Below the pieces are notes generated by a model. The model saw nothing but the letters and a program-made list of their open reading frames with translations. It did no database searches and was not told the DNA's origin. 64,000 nt of DNA from Pseudothioglobus sp905182815. GTDB taxonomy: Bacteria; Pseudomonadota; Gammaproteobacteria; PS1; Pseudothioglobaceae. The position numbers and the translations under genes are program-made. Location of the stretch: the NCBI RefSeq assembly GCF_048087625.1, contig NZ_CP159805.1, positions 1,178,001 through 1,242,000 on the forward strand, read 5' to 3'. Each line of letters starts with the position of its first letter. The stretch's first letter is position 1. This document shows positions 1 through 9,664 of this stretch, piece by piece.

Positions 1-547
1 CCACGGGATACCGGGCAATAAGAAACTAAAAAAAGGCGACATAATCAATATTGATGTGACAGTCATTAGAGATGGATTTCATGGTGACACATCTAAAATG
101 TTTATTGTTGGCAAGCCTAGCGTAAAAGCAACAAAGATTTGCCAAGTAGCTCAAGATTGCATGATGCTTGGAATTGAACAAGTTAAACCTGGAATTCATT
201 TAGGTGAAATTGGAAGAGTTATTGGGGCCTATGCACTCAGTAAGAACTGCTCTGTTGTTAAGGATTACTGCGGCCATGGCATTGGTGAGGTATTTCATGA
301 GCTTCCTCAGGTTATTCACTACAATGATGGGAAAATTGATCGAAGTCCTATATTGGAGCCTGGGATGACTTTTACTATTGAGCCTATGATTAATCTGGGT
401 GGCTATGAAGTTATTACCTCAAGACTTGATGGATGGACAGTGACAACCAAAGACCGCTCTCTCTCCGCTCAATGGGAGCATACAATATTAGTGACTGAAA
501 ATGGGCATGAGATTTTAACGCTGCGAGAAGAAGAAGAAAATTCATAA
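1..547 (+). CDS. map: Type I methionine aminopeptidase, 5' end missing
   Basis: Removes the initiator methionine from nascent proteins in the cytoplasm. The frame is open from base 2 at the window edge, so the first ATG (56) is internal and the real start lies outside; 181 residues are visible of a family length near 264. All metal ligands of the family are present: His in HGIPG (first visible residue), Asp in INIDVT, Asp in GDTSKMF, His in GHGIG, Glu in TIEPM and Glu in the C-terminal EHT. No defect is seen. A gap of about 85 bases separates it from the DUF502 gene, whose GTG start probably follows its own promoter. Identification is secure; only the N-terminal third is unseen. Confidence 0.96.
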   Translation, partial: HGIPGNKKLKKGDIINIDVTVIRDGFHGDTSKMFIVGKPSVKATKICQVAQDCMMLGIEQVKPGIHLGEIGRVIGAYALSKNCSVVKDYCGHGIGEVFHELPQVIHYNDGKIDRSPILEPGMTFTIEPMINLGGYEVITSRLDGWTVTTKDRSLSAQWEHTILVTENGHEILTLREEEENS

Positions 548-633
548 CTTAACTAGATTAAGACTTCTAGGCTCAAACTGCTAATTAAGCTTGTGTTAAA
601 ATATCCTTTTTTTTAGACATACTTATTGGGCCT

Positions 634-1251
634 GTGAAGCGCTTAACAAACTATCTAATATCCGGACTTTTATTTTGGATACCCCTGGCATTAACTGTTT
701 TAGTTATCAAATTCTTTTTAGAAGTTGTTAATAACCTCGTCCCTGCAAGATTTTTACCAGAGGCTCTTCTTAACTTAAACACCTCTATTCCTGGCTCAGG
801 CTTTGTTTTCGTTATCCTAATTCTTCTCATAACTGGGGCATTACTAACAAATATTTTAGGGCGAAAACTTTTAGACTTATGGGAAAGGGCTCTTAACAAA
901 ATTCCGGGCTTTAGAAATATTTATAATGCGCTTAAAAAAATATCTTCAACAGTACTAAACACATCAAGTGAAAGCTTTAGAAAGGCATTTCTAATCCAAT
1001 ATCCCAGTAAGGGCATATGGGTAGTTGCATTTCAATCTGGAGATTACAAAGGAGAGATTGAGGAAATTATTGGAGAGAATGTTATTAATCTATTTGTGCC
1101 GACAACCCCTAATCCTACTTCAGGATTTTTTGTAATAATCCCAAAAAAAGATGCAATAGAATTAAAAATGTCTGTTGAAGAGGCTTTTAAACTTGTTATA
1201 TCTGCTGGGGTAGTAACGCCAGACACTATAAAAATTAAGGAAAATAAATGA
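634..1251 (+). CDS. DUF502 family membrane protein
   Basis: A 205-residue inner-membrane protein of the DUF502 family; its function is not established. Two hydrophobic segments are visible, about residues 7-30 (LISGLLFWIPLALTVLVIKF) and 52-72, followed by a soluble C-terminal part containing the family-typical stretch NPTSGFFVIIP. The start is GTG at 634; no in-frame ATG upstream fits better. The stop overlaps the aspS start by 4 bases (ATGA), so the two are translationally coupled, an association with aspS that is common in gammaproteobacteria. The meaning of that linkage is unknown. Confidence 0.85.
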   Translation: MKRLTNYLISGLLFWIPLALTVLVIKFFLEVVNNLVPARFLPEALLNLNTSIPGSGFVFVILILLITGALLTNILGRKLLDLWERALNKIPGFRNIYNALKKISSTVLNTSSESFRKAFLIQYPSKGIWVVAFQSGDYKGEIEEIIGENVINLFVPTTPNPTSGFFVIIPKKDAIELKMSVEEAFKLVISAGVVTPDTIKIKENK

Positions 1252-3002
1252 GATCAAATTTCTGCGGTGAACTGAATAAAACCAATCTCAATGAAGAGGT
1301 TATTCTCTGCGGCTGGGTCAATAGAAGGCGTGATCATGGTGGCGTTATTTTTTTAGACTTAAGGGATAAGAAGGGCCTTGCACAAATAGTAATCAACCCT
1401 GAAACTGCAGATACATTTAAGCTGGCTGAAACAATTCGTAATGAATTTGTAATTAAAGTTGCTGGGAAGGTTCTAGCAAGAGATAGCGAAATGATCAATA
1501 AAAAGATTTCAACTGGTGAAATTGAGGTGCTTGCAGATAAAATTGAAATTTTAAATGCATCTAAACCCATTCCATTTCAGCTCGACTCGATGGAAACCTC
1601 TGAAGAAGTCAGACTTAAATATCGCTACCTGGATCTTCGAAGAGATGAAATGCAGCAAAGGTTACGATTAAGATCCAAGGTCACACATTTCATGCGCGAT
1701 TTTATGGATAAGAATGATTTCTTAGACATTGAAACCCCTTTCTTAACAAAAGCAACTCCAGAAGGAGCTAGGGATTACCTTGTACCATCAAGAACTCATG
1801 AAGGTAGTTTTTTTGCATTACCTCAATCCCCACAGCTCTTTAAACAGCTTCTAATGATGTCAGGCTTTGAAAGGTACTATCAAATAGTTAAATGCTTCAG
1901 AGACGAAGACTTAAGAGCCGACCGTCAGCCAGAATTTACGCAGCTGGATGTTGAGACTTCTTTTATGAACGAAGAGGAAATAACATCGCTCATGGAAGAA
2001 ATGGTAAGAGGCCTATTTAAAGAAGTAGGGAGTATTGATTTACCTAAAAAATTTCCAACTATTACTTATGGCGATGCTATTAGTCTTTATGGTGTTGATA
2101 GACCTGACTTAAGGATCCCTCTAAAATTAGTTGATGTTAATGAAATCATGAAAGATGTTGAATTTAAAGTCTTTTCTGGTCCAGCTAACAGTGAAAAAGG
2201 CAGAGTAGCAGCCCTCAAAGTTCCAGGAGGAGCAACAATTAGTCGCAAACAAATTGACGACTATACAAAATTTGTCAGCATTTATGGCGCAAAAGGATTA
2301 GCTTACATAAAGATAAATGATGATGGACCTTCCTCGCCAATTATTAAATTTCTTGGTGATGATGTAACGCAACAAGTTATCGATTTAACAAAGGCTAAGA
2401 AAGGTGACATTATCTTCTTTGGTGCAGATAAATCCAAAATTGTTAATGAAGCCCTTGGAAGCCTTAGAGAAAAGCTAGCAAAGGATTTAAATCTTTTCGA
2501 TAAAGAGTGGGCTCCAATCTGGGTGATTGACTTTCCAATGTTTGATGTATCAGATGATGGATCACTCAATGCAATTCATCATCCATTTACAGCTCCTAGC
2601 GTTGATACCAAAACACTTTTAGAGAACCCTGAGAAGTCACTTTCACGTGCATATGATTTAGTAATTAATGGCTCTGAAGTTGGCGGCGGCTCAATTCGCA
2701 TTCATAAAAGTGAGATGCAAAAAACTGTCTTAAAACTTCTTGGAATAGAAGATGAAGAAGCAAGAGAAAAGTTCGGATTCTTACTCGATGCACTAGATTA
2801 TGGCTGCCCTCCTCATGGCGGAATTGCTTTTGGTCTTGACAGATTAGTTATGACTCTTAGTAAGACAGACTCTATAAGAGACGTGATAGCTTTTCCTAAA
2901 ACTCAAACTGCAGCATGTCTTTTAACTGATGCCCCTTCAAGTGTTTCTAAATCTCAACTTAAAGAATTAAATATTAAAGTTAGCCTTCCAGCTAAGTCTT
3001 AA
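1248..3002 (+). CDS. aspS: Aspartyl-tRNA synthetase
   Basis: Class II synthetase that charges tRNA-Asp with aspartate. At 584 residues it has the normal bacterial length. Order of parts: N-terminal OB-fold anticodon-binding domain (about 1-105, with GWVNRRRDHGG), catalytic core with flipping-loop and motif 2 sequences (QSPQLFKQLLM; CFRDEDLRADRQPEFTQLD), the bacterial GAD insertion around residues 290-410 (FVSIYGAKGLAYIKI), and motif 3 (GIAFGLDRLVM). It overlaps DUF502 by 4 bases and is 2 bases from nadA. Whether it is discriminating or non-discriminating (able to charge tRNA-Asn) cannot be judged by eye; gatCAB and asnS are not in the window. Confidence 0.97.
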   Translation: MRSNFCGELNKTNLNEEVILCGWVNRRRDHGGVIFLDLRDKKGLAQIVINPETADTFKLAETIRNEFVIKVAGKVLARDSEMINKKISTGEIEVLADKIEILNASKPIPFQLDSMETSEEVRLKYRYLDLRRDEMQQRLRLRSKVTHFMRDFMDKNDFLDIETPFLTKATPEGARDYLVPSRTHEGSFFALPQSPQLFKQLLMMSGFERYYQIVKCFRDEDLRADRQPEFTQLDVETSFMNEEEITSLMEEMVRGLFKEVGSIDLPKKFPTITYGDAISLYGVDRPDLRIPLKLVDVNEIMKDVEFKVFSGPANSEKGRVAALKVPGGATISRKQIDDYTKFVSIYGAKGLAYIKINDDGPSSPIIKFLGDDVTQQVIDLTKAKKGDIIFFGADKSKIVNEALGSLREKLAKDLNLFDKEWAPIWVIDFPMFDVSDDGSLNAIHHPFTAPSVDTKTLLENPEKSLSRAYDLVINGSEVGGGSIRIHKSEMQKTVLKLLGIEDEEAREKFGFLLDALDYGCPPHGGIAFGLDRLVMTLSKTDSIRDVIAFPKTQTAACLLTDAPSSVSKSQLKELNIKVSLPAKS

Positions 3003-3004
3003 AA

Positions 3005-3973
3005 ATGCAAGATATAGTAATTGATCGACCGATAGAAAATTTAATTAAGGAAGCCTTAAAGCAAAATAATGCAACTCTTGTTGCTCATTATTATGTCAGC
3101 TCAGACTTACAAATATTAGCTGAAGAATCGGGCGGCATAGTTTCAGACTCTCTAGAAATGGCTAGATTTGGACAAAATAGTGATGCCGAGACAATTATCG
3201 TAGCTGGTGTTAAATTTATGGGTGAAACTGCCAAAATATTATCTCCCGAAAAAAGAGTGCTTGTTCTAGATGACCAAGCCACATGCTCTCTTGACTTATC
3301 GTGCCCAATTAATGAATTTTCAGAATTTTGTGACCAGAACCCTGATCATGTTGTTGTTGTTTATGCAAACACTTCAGCTGAGGTTAAAGCTCGAGCTGAC
3401 TGGGTTGTCACTTCGGGAAGTGCACTTAAAGTTGTTGAGAAACTTCATAGCGAAGGAAAAAAAGTTCTTTGGGCTCCAGATAAACATCTAGGACATTATG
3501 TGCAATCCAAAACTGGAATTGAAATGCTCATGTGGAATGGGGCATGCATTGTTCATGAAGAATTTAAAGCTGAAGGCCTTAAAAGGTTAATGCAGCTCCA
3601 TCCAGAGGCTGGAGTTCTGGTTCATCCTGAATCGCCAAAGGATGTTATCGCACTTGCAGATGTTGTTGGCTCTACAACTCAACTAATTAATGCAGCGGCC
3701 TCAAGACCTGAAAATATGTTTATTGTTGCCACTGATAATGGTATTTTTCATAAAATGAAGGAAATAGCGCCAAATAAAAAATTTATTGAAGCCCCAACCA
3801 TGGGTGAAGGTGCAGACTGCGAATCATGTGCCCATTGCAATTGGATGGCTATGAATACACTTGAAAAATGCCTTGATACTTTAAGTACAGGTAAAAATGA
3901 AATTAGAATCAGTGCTCAAATTATAGAAAAAGCACAACACTCAATTAACCGCTTATTAGAATTTACTAAGTAA
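3005..3973 (+). CDS. nadA: Quinolinate synthase A
   Basis: Condenses iminoaspartate with dihydroxyacetone phosphate to quinolinate in de novo NAD synthesis. It is an oxygen-sensitive [4Fe-4S] enzyme of 322 residues. Candidate cluster cysteines lie in three conserved places: DDQATCSLDLSCP, NGACIVHEEF and ADCESCAHCNWM. The start is 2 bases after the aspS stop, so it depends on upstream transcription. The partners nadB and nadC are not in the window. The link with aspS is positional; both use aspartate, but no regulatory connection is visible. Confidence 0.96.
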   Translation: MQDIVIDRPIENLIKEALKQNNATLVAHYYVSSDLQILAEESGGIVSDSLEMARFGQNSDAETIIVAGVKFMGETAKILSPEKRVLVLDDQATCSLDLSCPINEFSEFCDQNPDHVVVVYANTSAEVKARADWVVTSGSALKVVEKLHSEGKKVLWAPDKHLGHYVQSKTGIEMLMWNGACIVHEEFKAEGLKRLMQLHPEAGVLVHPESPKDVIALADVVGSTTQLINAAASRPENMFIVATDNGIFHKMKEIAPNKKFIEAPTMGEGADCESCAHCNWMAMNTLEKCLDTLSTGKNEIRISAQIIEKAQHSINRLLEFTK

Positions 3974-3996
3974 TTTTTTGGAGAAATTAAACAGAT

Positions 3997-4737
3997 ATGG
4001 CAGGACATAGTAAATGGCACAACATTCAGCACAGGAAAGGAGCGCAGGATGCTAAGCGTGGAAAAGTGTTCACCAAGCTCATTAAAGAGATCGTTATTGC
4101 GGCAAAAAAAGGTGGTGGTGTTCTAGAAAATAATCCTTCTCTGCGCGCTATTATTGATAAGTCTCTAGCAGCAAATATGAAGCGTGATACGATAGAAAAT
4201 GCGGTAAAGAGAGGCTCTGGTGATTTAGAGGGTGATAATTATGAAGAAATACGTTATGAGGGCTATGGATTAGGAGGAACTGCCATCATGGTCGATTGCC
4301 TCACAGATAATAAAAATCGCACTGTCTCAGATGTTAGGCATGCTTTTTCAAAGCATGGAGGTAATTTAGGAACAGATGGGTCAGTTGCATACATGTTCAC
4401 AAAACAAGGTTTTATAAGCTTTGCCTCAGGAGATGAGGATGAAATTATGGAGGTTGCTTTAGAATCTGGAGCTGAAGATATTATTGTCAATGATGATGGC
4501 TCTATTGACGTAGTAACAAGTCCAGATAGTTTTTTTCCTGTTAAAGATGCACTCATTGCAGGCAACTTAACGCCTGATCACTCTCAAATTACTATGGAGC
4601 CAGCAAGCCGTATTGAGCTTAATATGGAGGATGCTGAGAAATTTATTAAACTCATAGACTGGCTTGAAGATCTTGATGACACCCAGGAGGTCTATCATAA
4701 TGCTGAAATTTCAGACGAATTAATGTCTGAACTATGA
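3997..4737 (+). CDS. yebC: YebC/TACO1 family translation-associated regulator
   Basis: A 246-residue YebC/PmpR/TACO1 protein. Members have been described as DNA-binding regulators and as factors that relieve ribosome stalling; which applies here is not visible. The family-defining N terminus MAGHSKWHNIQHRKGAQD is intact, followed by the three-domain body and the acidic C terminus. A good ribosome site (GGAGAAA) precedes the ATG. It overlaps the purL start by 4 bases (ATGA). In enterobacteria yebC lies between aspS and ruvC; here nadA intervenes and the ruv genes are elsewhere. Confidence 0.95.
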   Translation: MAGHSKWHNIQHRKGAQDAKRGKVFTKLIKEIVIAAKKGGGVLENNPSLRAIIDKSLAANMKRDTIENAVKRGSGDLEGDNYEEIRYEGYGLGGTAIMVDCLTDNKNRTVSDVRHAFSKHGGNLGTDGSVAYMFTKQGFISFASGDEDEIMEVALESGAEDIIVNDDGSIDVVTSPDSFFPVKDALIAGNLTPDHSQITMEPASRIELNMEDAEKFIKLIDWLEDLDDTQEVYHNAEISDELMSEL

Positions 4738-7700
4738 TTTCATTTCATTCGGGAATTCAAGCACTTCGAAATTTTAAAGTCAGGGATCTCAATGAAAAAA
4801 TAAATTCCGCTTTTCCTCATATAAAACTATTATCTTCGGAATATATTCATTTTATTGAAACAGGCTCTAAGCTTAGCAATAAAAGCCAATTAACTCTTGA
4901 GAAACTATTAAATTATTCTCCTCAATTAGACGCTTCGAACTCACTTCAAAAAATAATAATAATTCCTAGGATTGGAACAATATCACCATGGTCCTCAAAG
5001 GCAACTGATATTTGTCAGCTTTGTAGTCTTGATGAAATCAAAAGAATTGAACGAGGAATTATTTATCATTTTAGCCAAAAAATTAAATCTGAAGAATTAG
5101 AGGATATTCTTAACTTTGTAATGGATAGGATGACTGAATCTCATCTTAAAAATATTGATGATTCAAGCTTATTATTTGACGAATTAAAGCCAAATTCATA
5201 CAAAAGTATAGACATCCTTAAAGATGGAAAATCTGCAATCATTAGTGCAAATATTGACTTAGGTCTTGCCCTTAGTGATGGTGAAATGAATTACTTGTAC
5301 GATAACTTTTATAAGCTAAGAAGAAATCCCAGGGATATTGAGCTCATGATGTTTGCTCAAGCTAATTCAGAGCATTGTAGACATAAAATTTTTAACGCAG
5401 ACTGGACTATCGATTCAGAAAAGCAAGCAATCTCACTATTTGACATGATTAAAAATACTTATCACAAAAATCCAAAAGGTCTTCTATCAGTCTATAGTGA
5501 TAATTCAGCTGTTATGAGTGGCTATAAATCAAGTTTTTTTGAGCCCAACAATGAAGGTGTTTATACAACATCAATTGCAGAAAAAGCAATATTAATTAAA
5601 GTAGAAACTCACAACCACCCTACTGCAATTGCTCCTGAGCCTGGAGCTGCAACCGGATCGGGAGGAGAAATTAGGGATGAAGGCGCTACGGGAAGAGGAT
5701 CAAAACCAAAAGTAGGTCTTAGTGGATTTTCAGTTTCAAACTTAAAAATACCAAATTCAATCAACCCATGGGAAAAAGATTATGGCAAGCCAAGTCAAAT
5801 TGCATCTGCTCTTGAAATTATGATTAATGGGCCTCTTGGCGCCGCTTCATTTAACAATGAATTTGGCAGGCCAAATACTTGTGGATATTTTAGGACATAT
5901 GAACAAAAAACTGAAAATAATGAAATTAGAGGCTATCACAAACCAATTATGCTCGCTGGTGGTCTTGGAAATATAAGAGAAGATCATGTTGAAAAAGGCT
6001 CAATTTCTGATGGAGATGTTCTCATAGTTCTTGGTGGTCCTGCTATGTTAATTGGATTAGGTGGTGGTGCTGCATCAAGTGTGGGTAGTGGAGATCAGAG
6101 CCAAGAACTTGACTTTGCTTCAGTTCAAAGAGCAAACCCTGAGATGCAAAGACGCGCCCAAGAAGTTATTAATTCTTGCATTCATTTAGGTAACAAAAAT
6201 CCAATTGTTTCAATCCATGATATTGGTGCAGGTGGGCTTTCAAATGGAATCCCTGAGCTAGTCAATGACTCTCAAAAAGGTGCTAATCTTCAACTAAGAT
6301 CAATACCAAATGACGAAACAAAAATGTCTCCACTTGAGATATGGTGCAATGAGTCTCAAGAAAGATATGTTCTTGCGATTAAAGAAGAGAGCGTTGATTT
6401 ATTTCGTCAAATATGTATCAAAGAAAGAGCACCTTTTGCTGTTTTAGGAAATGCAACTGATAATCAGCATTTAACTCTTGAAGATTCTCATTTTAAGAAT
6501 AAACCAATTGACCTTGAAATGTCATTACTCTTTGGATCAACACCAAAAACTCTCAAAGATGTCTCATCACTTCCAAATATTGAGAAGGAATTTAATAACA
6601 GCACAATAAAGCTTAATGAAGCTATTAATCGCCTTTTAAAACTTCCTACAGTTGCAAGCAAAAATTTCCTAATAACTATTGCTGATCGCTCAGTTACTGG
6701 GCTGATTGCCAGAGATCAAATGATTGGACCATGGCAAGTGCCTGTCGCAGATTGTGCTATTTCATTAGCAGACTATTCTGGATACCAAGGTGAAGCCATG
6801 TCAATTGGTGAAAAAACGCCTTTGTCCCTTATTAATGCAGCGGCAGCAGCAAGAATGAGTATTGGAGAGGCATTGACTAACCTACTCAGCGCCTATATTA
6901 AAGACATAAGTCACATCAATCTCTCAGCTAACTGGATGTGTGCAAGTGGATTTCCAGGAGAAGATGCAAAGCTTTATGAGGCCGTTAAAGCAATTGGTAT
7001 CGAGCTTTGTCCCAAATTAGGACTAACAATACCGGTTGGCAAAGATTCAATGTCAATGAAAAGTACATGGAATCAAAATGGAAGTGAAAAATCTGTTACA
7101 GCGCCCCTATCCTTAATAATTAGTGCATTCTCAAAAATACCTGATGCAAGACTACAAATCACACCCTTGCTTGATACCAAAATTGAGTCAGAGCTTTTTT
7201 TAATTGACCTAGGACTAGGAAAAAATAGAATGGGTGGATCTTGTTTAGCGCAAGTTTACAACCAAGTTGGAAAAACTTCTCCAGACCTTGATGATCCAAT
7301 TTTATTTGCCAAGTTTTTTTCATTAATAAATAAGTTCAATAAAGAAAATTTAATTAGCGCTTATCATGATCGCTCTGATGGAGGCGTTATTACAACTTTA
7401 TTCGAAATGGCATTTGCATCTCATTGTGGTATGGAAATCATTGGCACTAATAGTATAAATGAACTCTTTAATGAAGAGTTAGGCTGTATTATTCAAATCC
7501 CAATTATAAATAAATCTATAGTTCTCAAAGAGCTTGAAAAGATTGGGCTTAAAAAATTCACAAGGCCCATTGCTAAAGTAAATAATACTGATGAAATTTT
7601 AATCTATCAAGAAAAGAAACTGGTATTTCGCGAACAGAGAAAGAATCTTCACAAAGAATGGTCATCAACCTCTTTTGAAATTTCTAAGCTTCGAGATAAT

Positions 7701-8573
7701 CCAATATGCTCAGAGTCAGAAAATAAGGAGCTACTAGAAACTTCTGATGGTTTAAAAGTTAAAACGACTTATGATATTGATGAATCGATAAGTGCGCCTT
7801 ATATAAATACCGGAATAAAGCCAAAAATCGCTATTTTAAGGGAGCAAGGTATCAATGGCCATGTTGAAATGGCTGCTGCTTTTTCACAAGCTGGCTTTGA
7901 TGCTTATGATGTCCATATGAGTGAAATTCTTTCTGGAAACAAATCATTGAAACAATTCCAAGGTTTAGCAGCATGTGGCGGTTTTTCATATGGCGATGTT
8001 TTAGGTGCAGGTAGAGGCTGGGCAAACTCTATCCTTCTAAATAGTAAGGCAAAAGATGAATTTTCAGAATATTTTTCCAGAACTGATAGCTTTACTCTTG
8101 GTGTTTGTAATGGTTGCCAAATGGTTTCTAATTTAAAAGAAATTATTCCTGGCTCACAGAATTGGCCTTCATTTGAAAAAAATACCTCGGAGCAATTTGA
8201 AGCTCGCCTTACAAGCGTTAAAATTGAACAAACAAACTCCATACTTTTTAATGGAATGGAGGGCTCTGTTATGCCAATAGCAATTGCCCATGGAGAAGGA
8301 AGGGCAAAATTTACCTCTCAGCAAAGTAAGGCTAATATTGCTATGCAATACGTCGATTACTCAGGCAAAAAAACCCAAACCTATCCACATAACCCAAATG
8401 GATCAGAAGATGCTATCGCAAGTATGTGTGATGACTCAGGAAGAATAACAATTATGATGCCCCACCCTGAAAGAGTTTTTAGAGCGATTCAAAACTCATG
8501 GCACCCTGATGATTGGCAAGAAAGGTCACCATGGATGAGGATGTTTGAAAATGCCAGAAAGTGGGTTGATTGA
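4734..8573 (+). CDS. purL: Phosphoribosylformylglycinamidine synthase, single-chain
   Basis: Converts FGAR, glutamine and ATP to FGAM in purine synthesis. It is the large 1279-residue proteobacterial form: N-terminal domain, two AIRS-like halves (VETHNHPTAIAPEPGAATG in the first; IPVGKDSMSM in the second) and a fused C-terminal glutamine amidotransferase (from about residue 1020). The amidotransferase nucleophile Cys is in LGVCNGCQM and the His-Glu part of the triad in MMPHPERVFR. Start overlaps yebC by 4 bases. Length and motifs are normal. About 24 bases separate it from the metalloprotease gene. Confidence 0.97.
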   Translation: MISFHSGIQALRNFKVRDLNEKINSAFPHIKLLSSEYIHFIETGSKLSNKSQLTLEKLLNYSPQLDASNSLQKIIIIPRIGTISPWSSKATDICQLCSLDEIKRIERGIIYHFSQKIKSEELEDILNFVMDRMTESHLKNIDDSSLLFDELKPNSYKSIDILKDGKSAIISANIDLGLALSDGEMNYLYDNFYKLRRNPRDIELMMFAQANSEHCRHKIFNADWTIDSEKQAISLFDMIKNTYHKNPKGLLSVYSDNSAVMSGYKSSFFEPNNEGVYTTSIAEKAILIKVETHNHPTAIAPEPGAATGSGGEIRDEGATGRGSKPKVGLSGFSVSNLKIPNSINPWEKDYGKPSQIASALEIMINGPLGAASFNNEFGRPNTCGYFRTYEQKTENNEIRGYHKPIMLAGGLGNIREDHVEKGSISDGDVLIVLGGPAMLIGLGGGAASSVGSGDQSQELDFASVQRANPEMQRRAQEVINSCIHLGNKNPIVSIHDIGAGGLSNGIPELVNDSQKGANLQLRSIPNDETKMSPLEIWCNESQERYVLAIKEESVDLFRQICIKERAPFAVLGNATDNQHLTLEDSHFKNKPIDLEMSLLFGSTPKTLKDVSSLPNIEKEFNNSTIKLNEAINRLLKLPTVASKNFLITIADRSVTGLIARDQMIGPWQVPVADCAISLADYSGYQGEAMSIGEKTPLSLINAAAAARMSIGEALTNLLSAYIKDISHINLSANWMCASGFPGEDAKLYEAVKAIGIELCPKLGLTIPVGKDSMSMKSTWNQNGSEKSVTAPLSLIISAFSKIPDARLQITPLLDTKIESELFLIDLGLGKNRMGGSCLAQVYNQVGKTSPDLDDPILFAKFFSLINKFNKENLISAYHDRSDGGVITTLFEMAFASHCGMEIIGTNSINELFNEELGCIIQIPIINKSIVLKELEKIGLKKFTRPIAKVNNTDEILIYQEKKLVFREQRKNLHKEWSSTSFEISKLRDNPICSESENKELLETSDGLKVKTTYDIDESISAPYINTGIKPKIAILREQGINGHVEMAAAFSQAGFDAYDVHMSEILSGNKSLKQFQGLAACGGFSYGDVLGAGRGWANSILLNSKAKDEFSEYFSRTDSFTLGVCNGCQMVSNLKEIIPGSQNWPSFEKNTSEQFEARLTSVKIEQTNSILFNGMEGSVMPIAIAHGEGRAKFTSQQSKANIAMQYVDYSGKKTQTYPHNPNGSEDAIASMCDDSGRITIMMPHPERVFRAIQNSWHPDDWQERSPWMRMFENARKWVD

Positions 8574-8597
8574 TAGACATGAATAATAATTACCTCT

Positions 8598-9254
8598 ATG
8601 CTGCCTGACCAAGTTATTAGAAGCAACAGAAAAACTTTAAGCATTTCTATTAATGAAAGTGCTGAATTAATAGTGCGCGCACCAAATCGAATATCAGATC
8701 AAAAAATTCAAAATTTTATTAATGAAAAAGAGAATTGGATTACAAGAAATCAGTCATTAGTAAAAGCCCGCGTTGAAAAAACAGGAAAAGATAAAAATAT
8801 GCTTCTATATCTTGGGTCACTTTTTCCATTAAAAAATGATAATTACGCTAAAAAAATTTCTTTTAATGGCAAGGAATTTGTAGCAGGTCTTCAAAATAAG
8901 GAAAAAACCAATAAATCTTTAAAAACTTGGTACAAGAATAAGTTTAAAGAAATTGCAGTTCCTCGACTATTTTATTTTGCCGAAAAACATAATTTACAGG
9001 TCAATCAAGTGAGGATTAAAGAGCAGAGAACGCTCTGGGGATCTTGCTCTTCCAGAAACAATATCAACCTAAATTTTCTTCTCATTATGGCGCCATTAAA
9101 AGTAATTGACTATGTCATCATTCATGAATTAGTGCACACCATTCATAAAAACCATTCAGCAAATTTTTGGAGCGCAGTTGAAGAAATTATGCCTAACTAT
9201 AAAGAAGCTAAGCATTGGCTTAAAGAAAATGGTTACCGGTTAAGAGCCTTATAG
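8598..9254 (+). CDS. YgjP/DUF45-type zinc metallopeptidase
   Basis: A 218-residue protein of the M48-related YgjP (DUF45) family. The zinc-binding HExxH is in VIIHELVHTIHKNHSANFW, with the additional downstream H typical of the family, after the signature RTLWGSCSSRNNINLNF. No signal peptide or membrane segment, so it is probably cytoplasmic. Substrates are not known for the family in general; some members are linked to nucleotide or DNA metabolism by neighbours only. Last gene of the plus-strand run from aspS and convergent with grxD, 13 bases away. Confidence 0.85.
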   Translation: MLPDQVIRSNRKTLSISINESAELIVRAPNRISDQKIQNFINEKENWITRNQSLVKARVEKTGKDKNMLLYLGSLFPLKNDNYAKKISFNGKEFVAGLQNKEKTNKSLKTWYKNKFKEIAVPRLFYFAEKHNLQVNQVRIKEQRTLWGSCSSRNNINLNFLLIMAPLKVIDYVIIHELVHTIHKNHSANFWSAVEEIMPNYKEAKHWLKENGYRLRAL

Positions 9255-9267
9255 CTAATTATTTTTT

Positions 9268-9594
9268 TTAGCCGTTATACTTTTCTACTGCCTCTTCCAT
9301 AGCCTCTTTCAATGTATCTTGCTCTGCCATTTCAAGAATAATATCACCACCACCAACTAATTCAGAATTGAAATAGATTTGGGGGAATGTTGGCCAGTCA
9401 GCAAAGTCAGGCAGGCTTTGAAAAACCTCTTGGTCTTCAAAGATGTTAACAAATGCAAACTCAACACCCGTTGAAGCTAATGTTTGAGATGCGCGAGCTG
9501 AGAAACCACACTGAGGAAATTGAGGCGTTCCTTTCATGTAGATAACTATCGCTGCACTGTCAACTTGTTTTTGAATTTTTTCTAATACGTCCAA
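9268..9594 (-). CDS. grxD: Monothiol glutaredoxin, Grx4 type
   Basis: A 108-residue monothiol glutaredoxin with the CGFS active site (QFPQCGFSARA) and the family YMKGTPQ and GGGDIILEM segments. Such proteins carry glutathione-ligated [2Fe-2S] clusters and work with BolA proteins in iron-sulfur trafficking. The start appears to be TTG: a GGGAG ribosome site sits about 7 bases before it, there is no ATG until residue 20, and the N terminus then aligns with GrxD proteins. A sigma70-like promoter lies upstream (9620-9648). Confidence 0.93.
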   Translation of the reverse strand: MDVLEKIQKQVDSAAIVIYMKGTPQFPQCGFSARASQTLASTGVEFAFVNIFEDQEVFQSLPDFADWPTFPQIYFNSELVGGGDIILEMAEQDTLKEAMEEAVEKYNG

Positions 9595-9619
9595 TTTAAT
9601 ACTCCCAATGTTTTTTACT

Positions 9620-9648
9620 ATTTTAGTATAGTATTTACAAGACTACAA
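9620..9648 (-). promoter_or_regulatory. Predicted sigma70 promoter of grxD
   Basis: On the minus strand TTGTAG (9643-9648) and TAAAAT (9620-9625) are separated by exactly 17 bases, about 25 bases before the grxD start. The dyad TACTA-TTT-TAGTA overlaps the -10 hexamer and could bind a regulator. Read by eye. Confidence 0.5.
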
Positions 9649-9664
9649 AGATTTGTAAAAACAA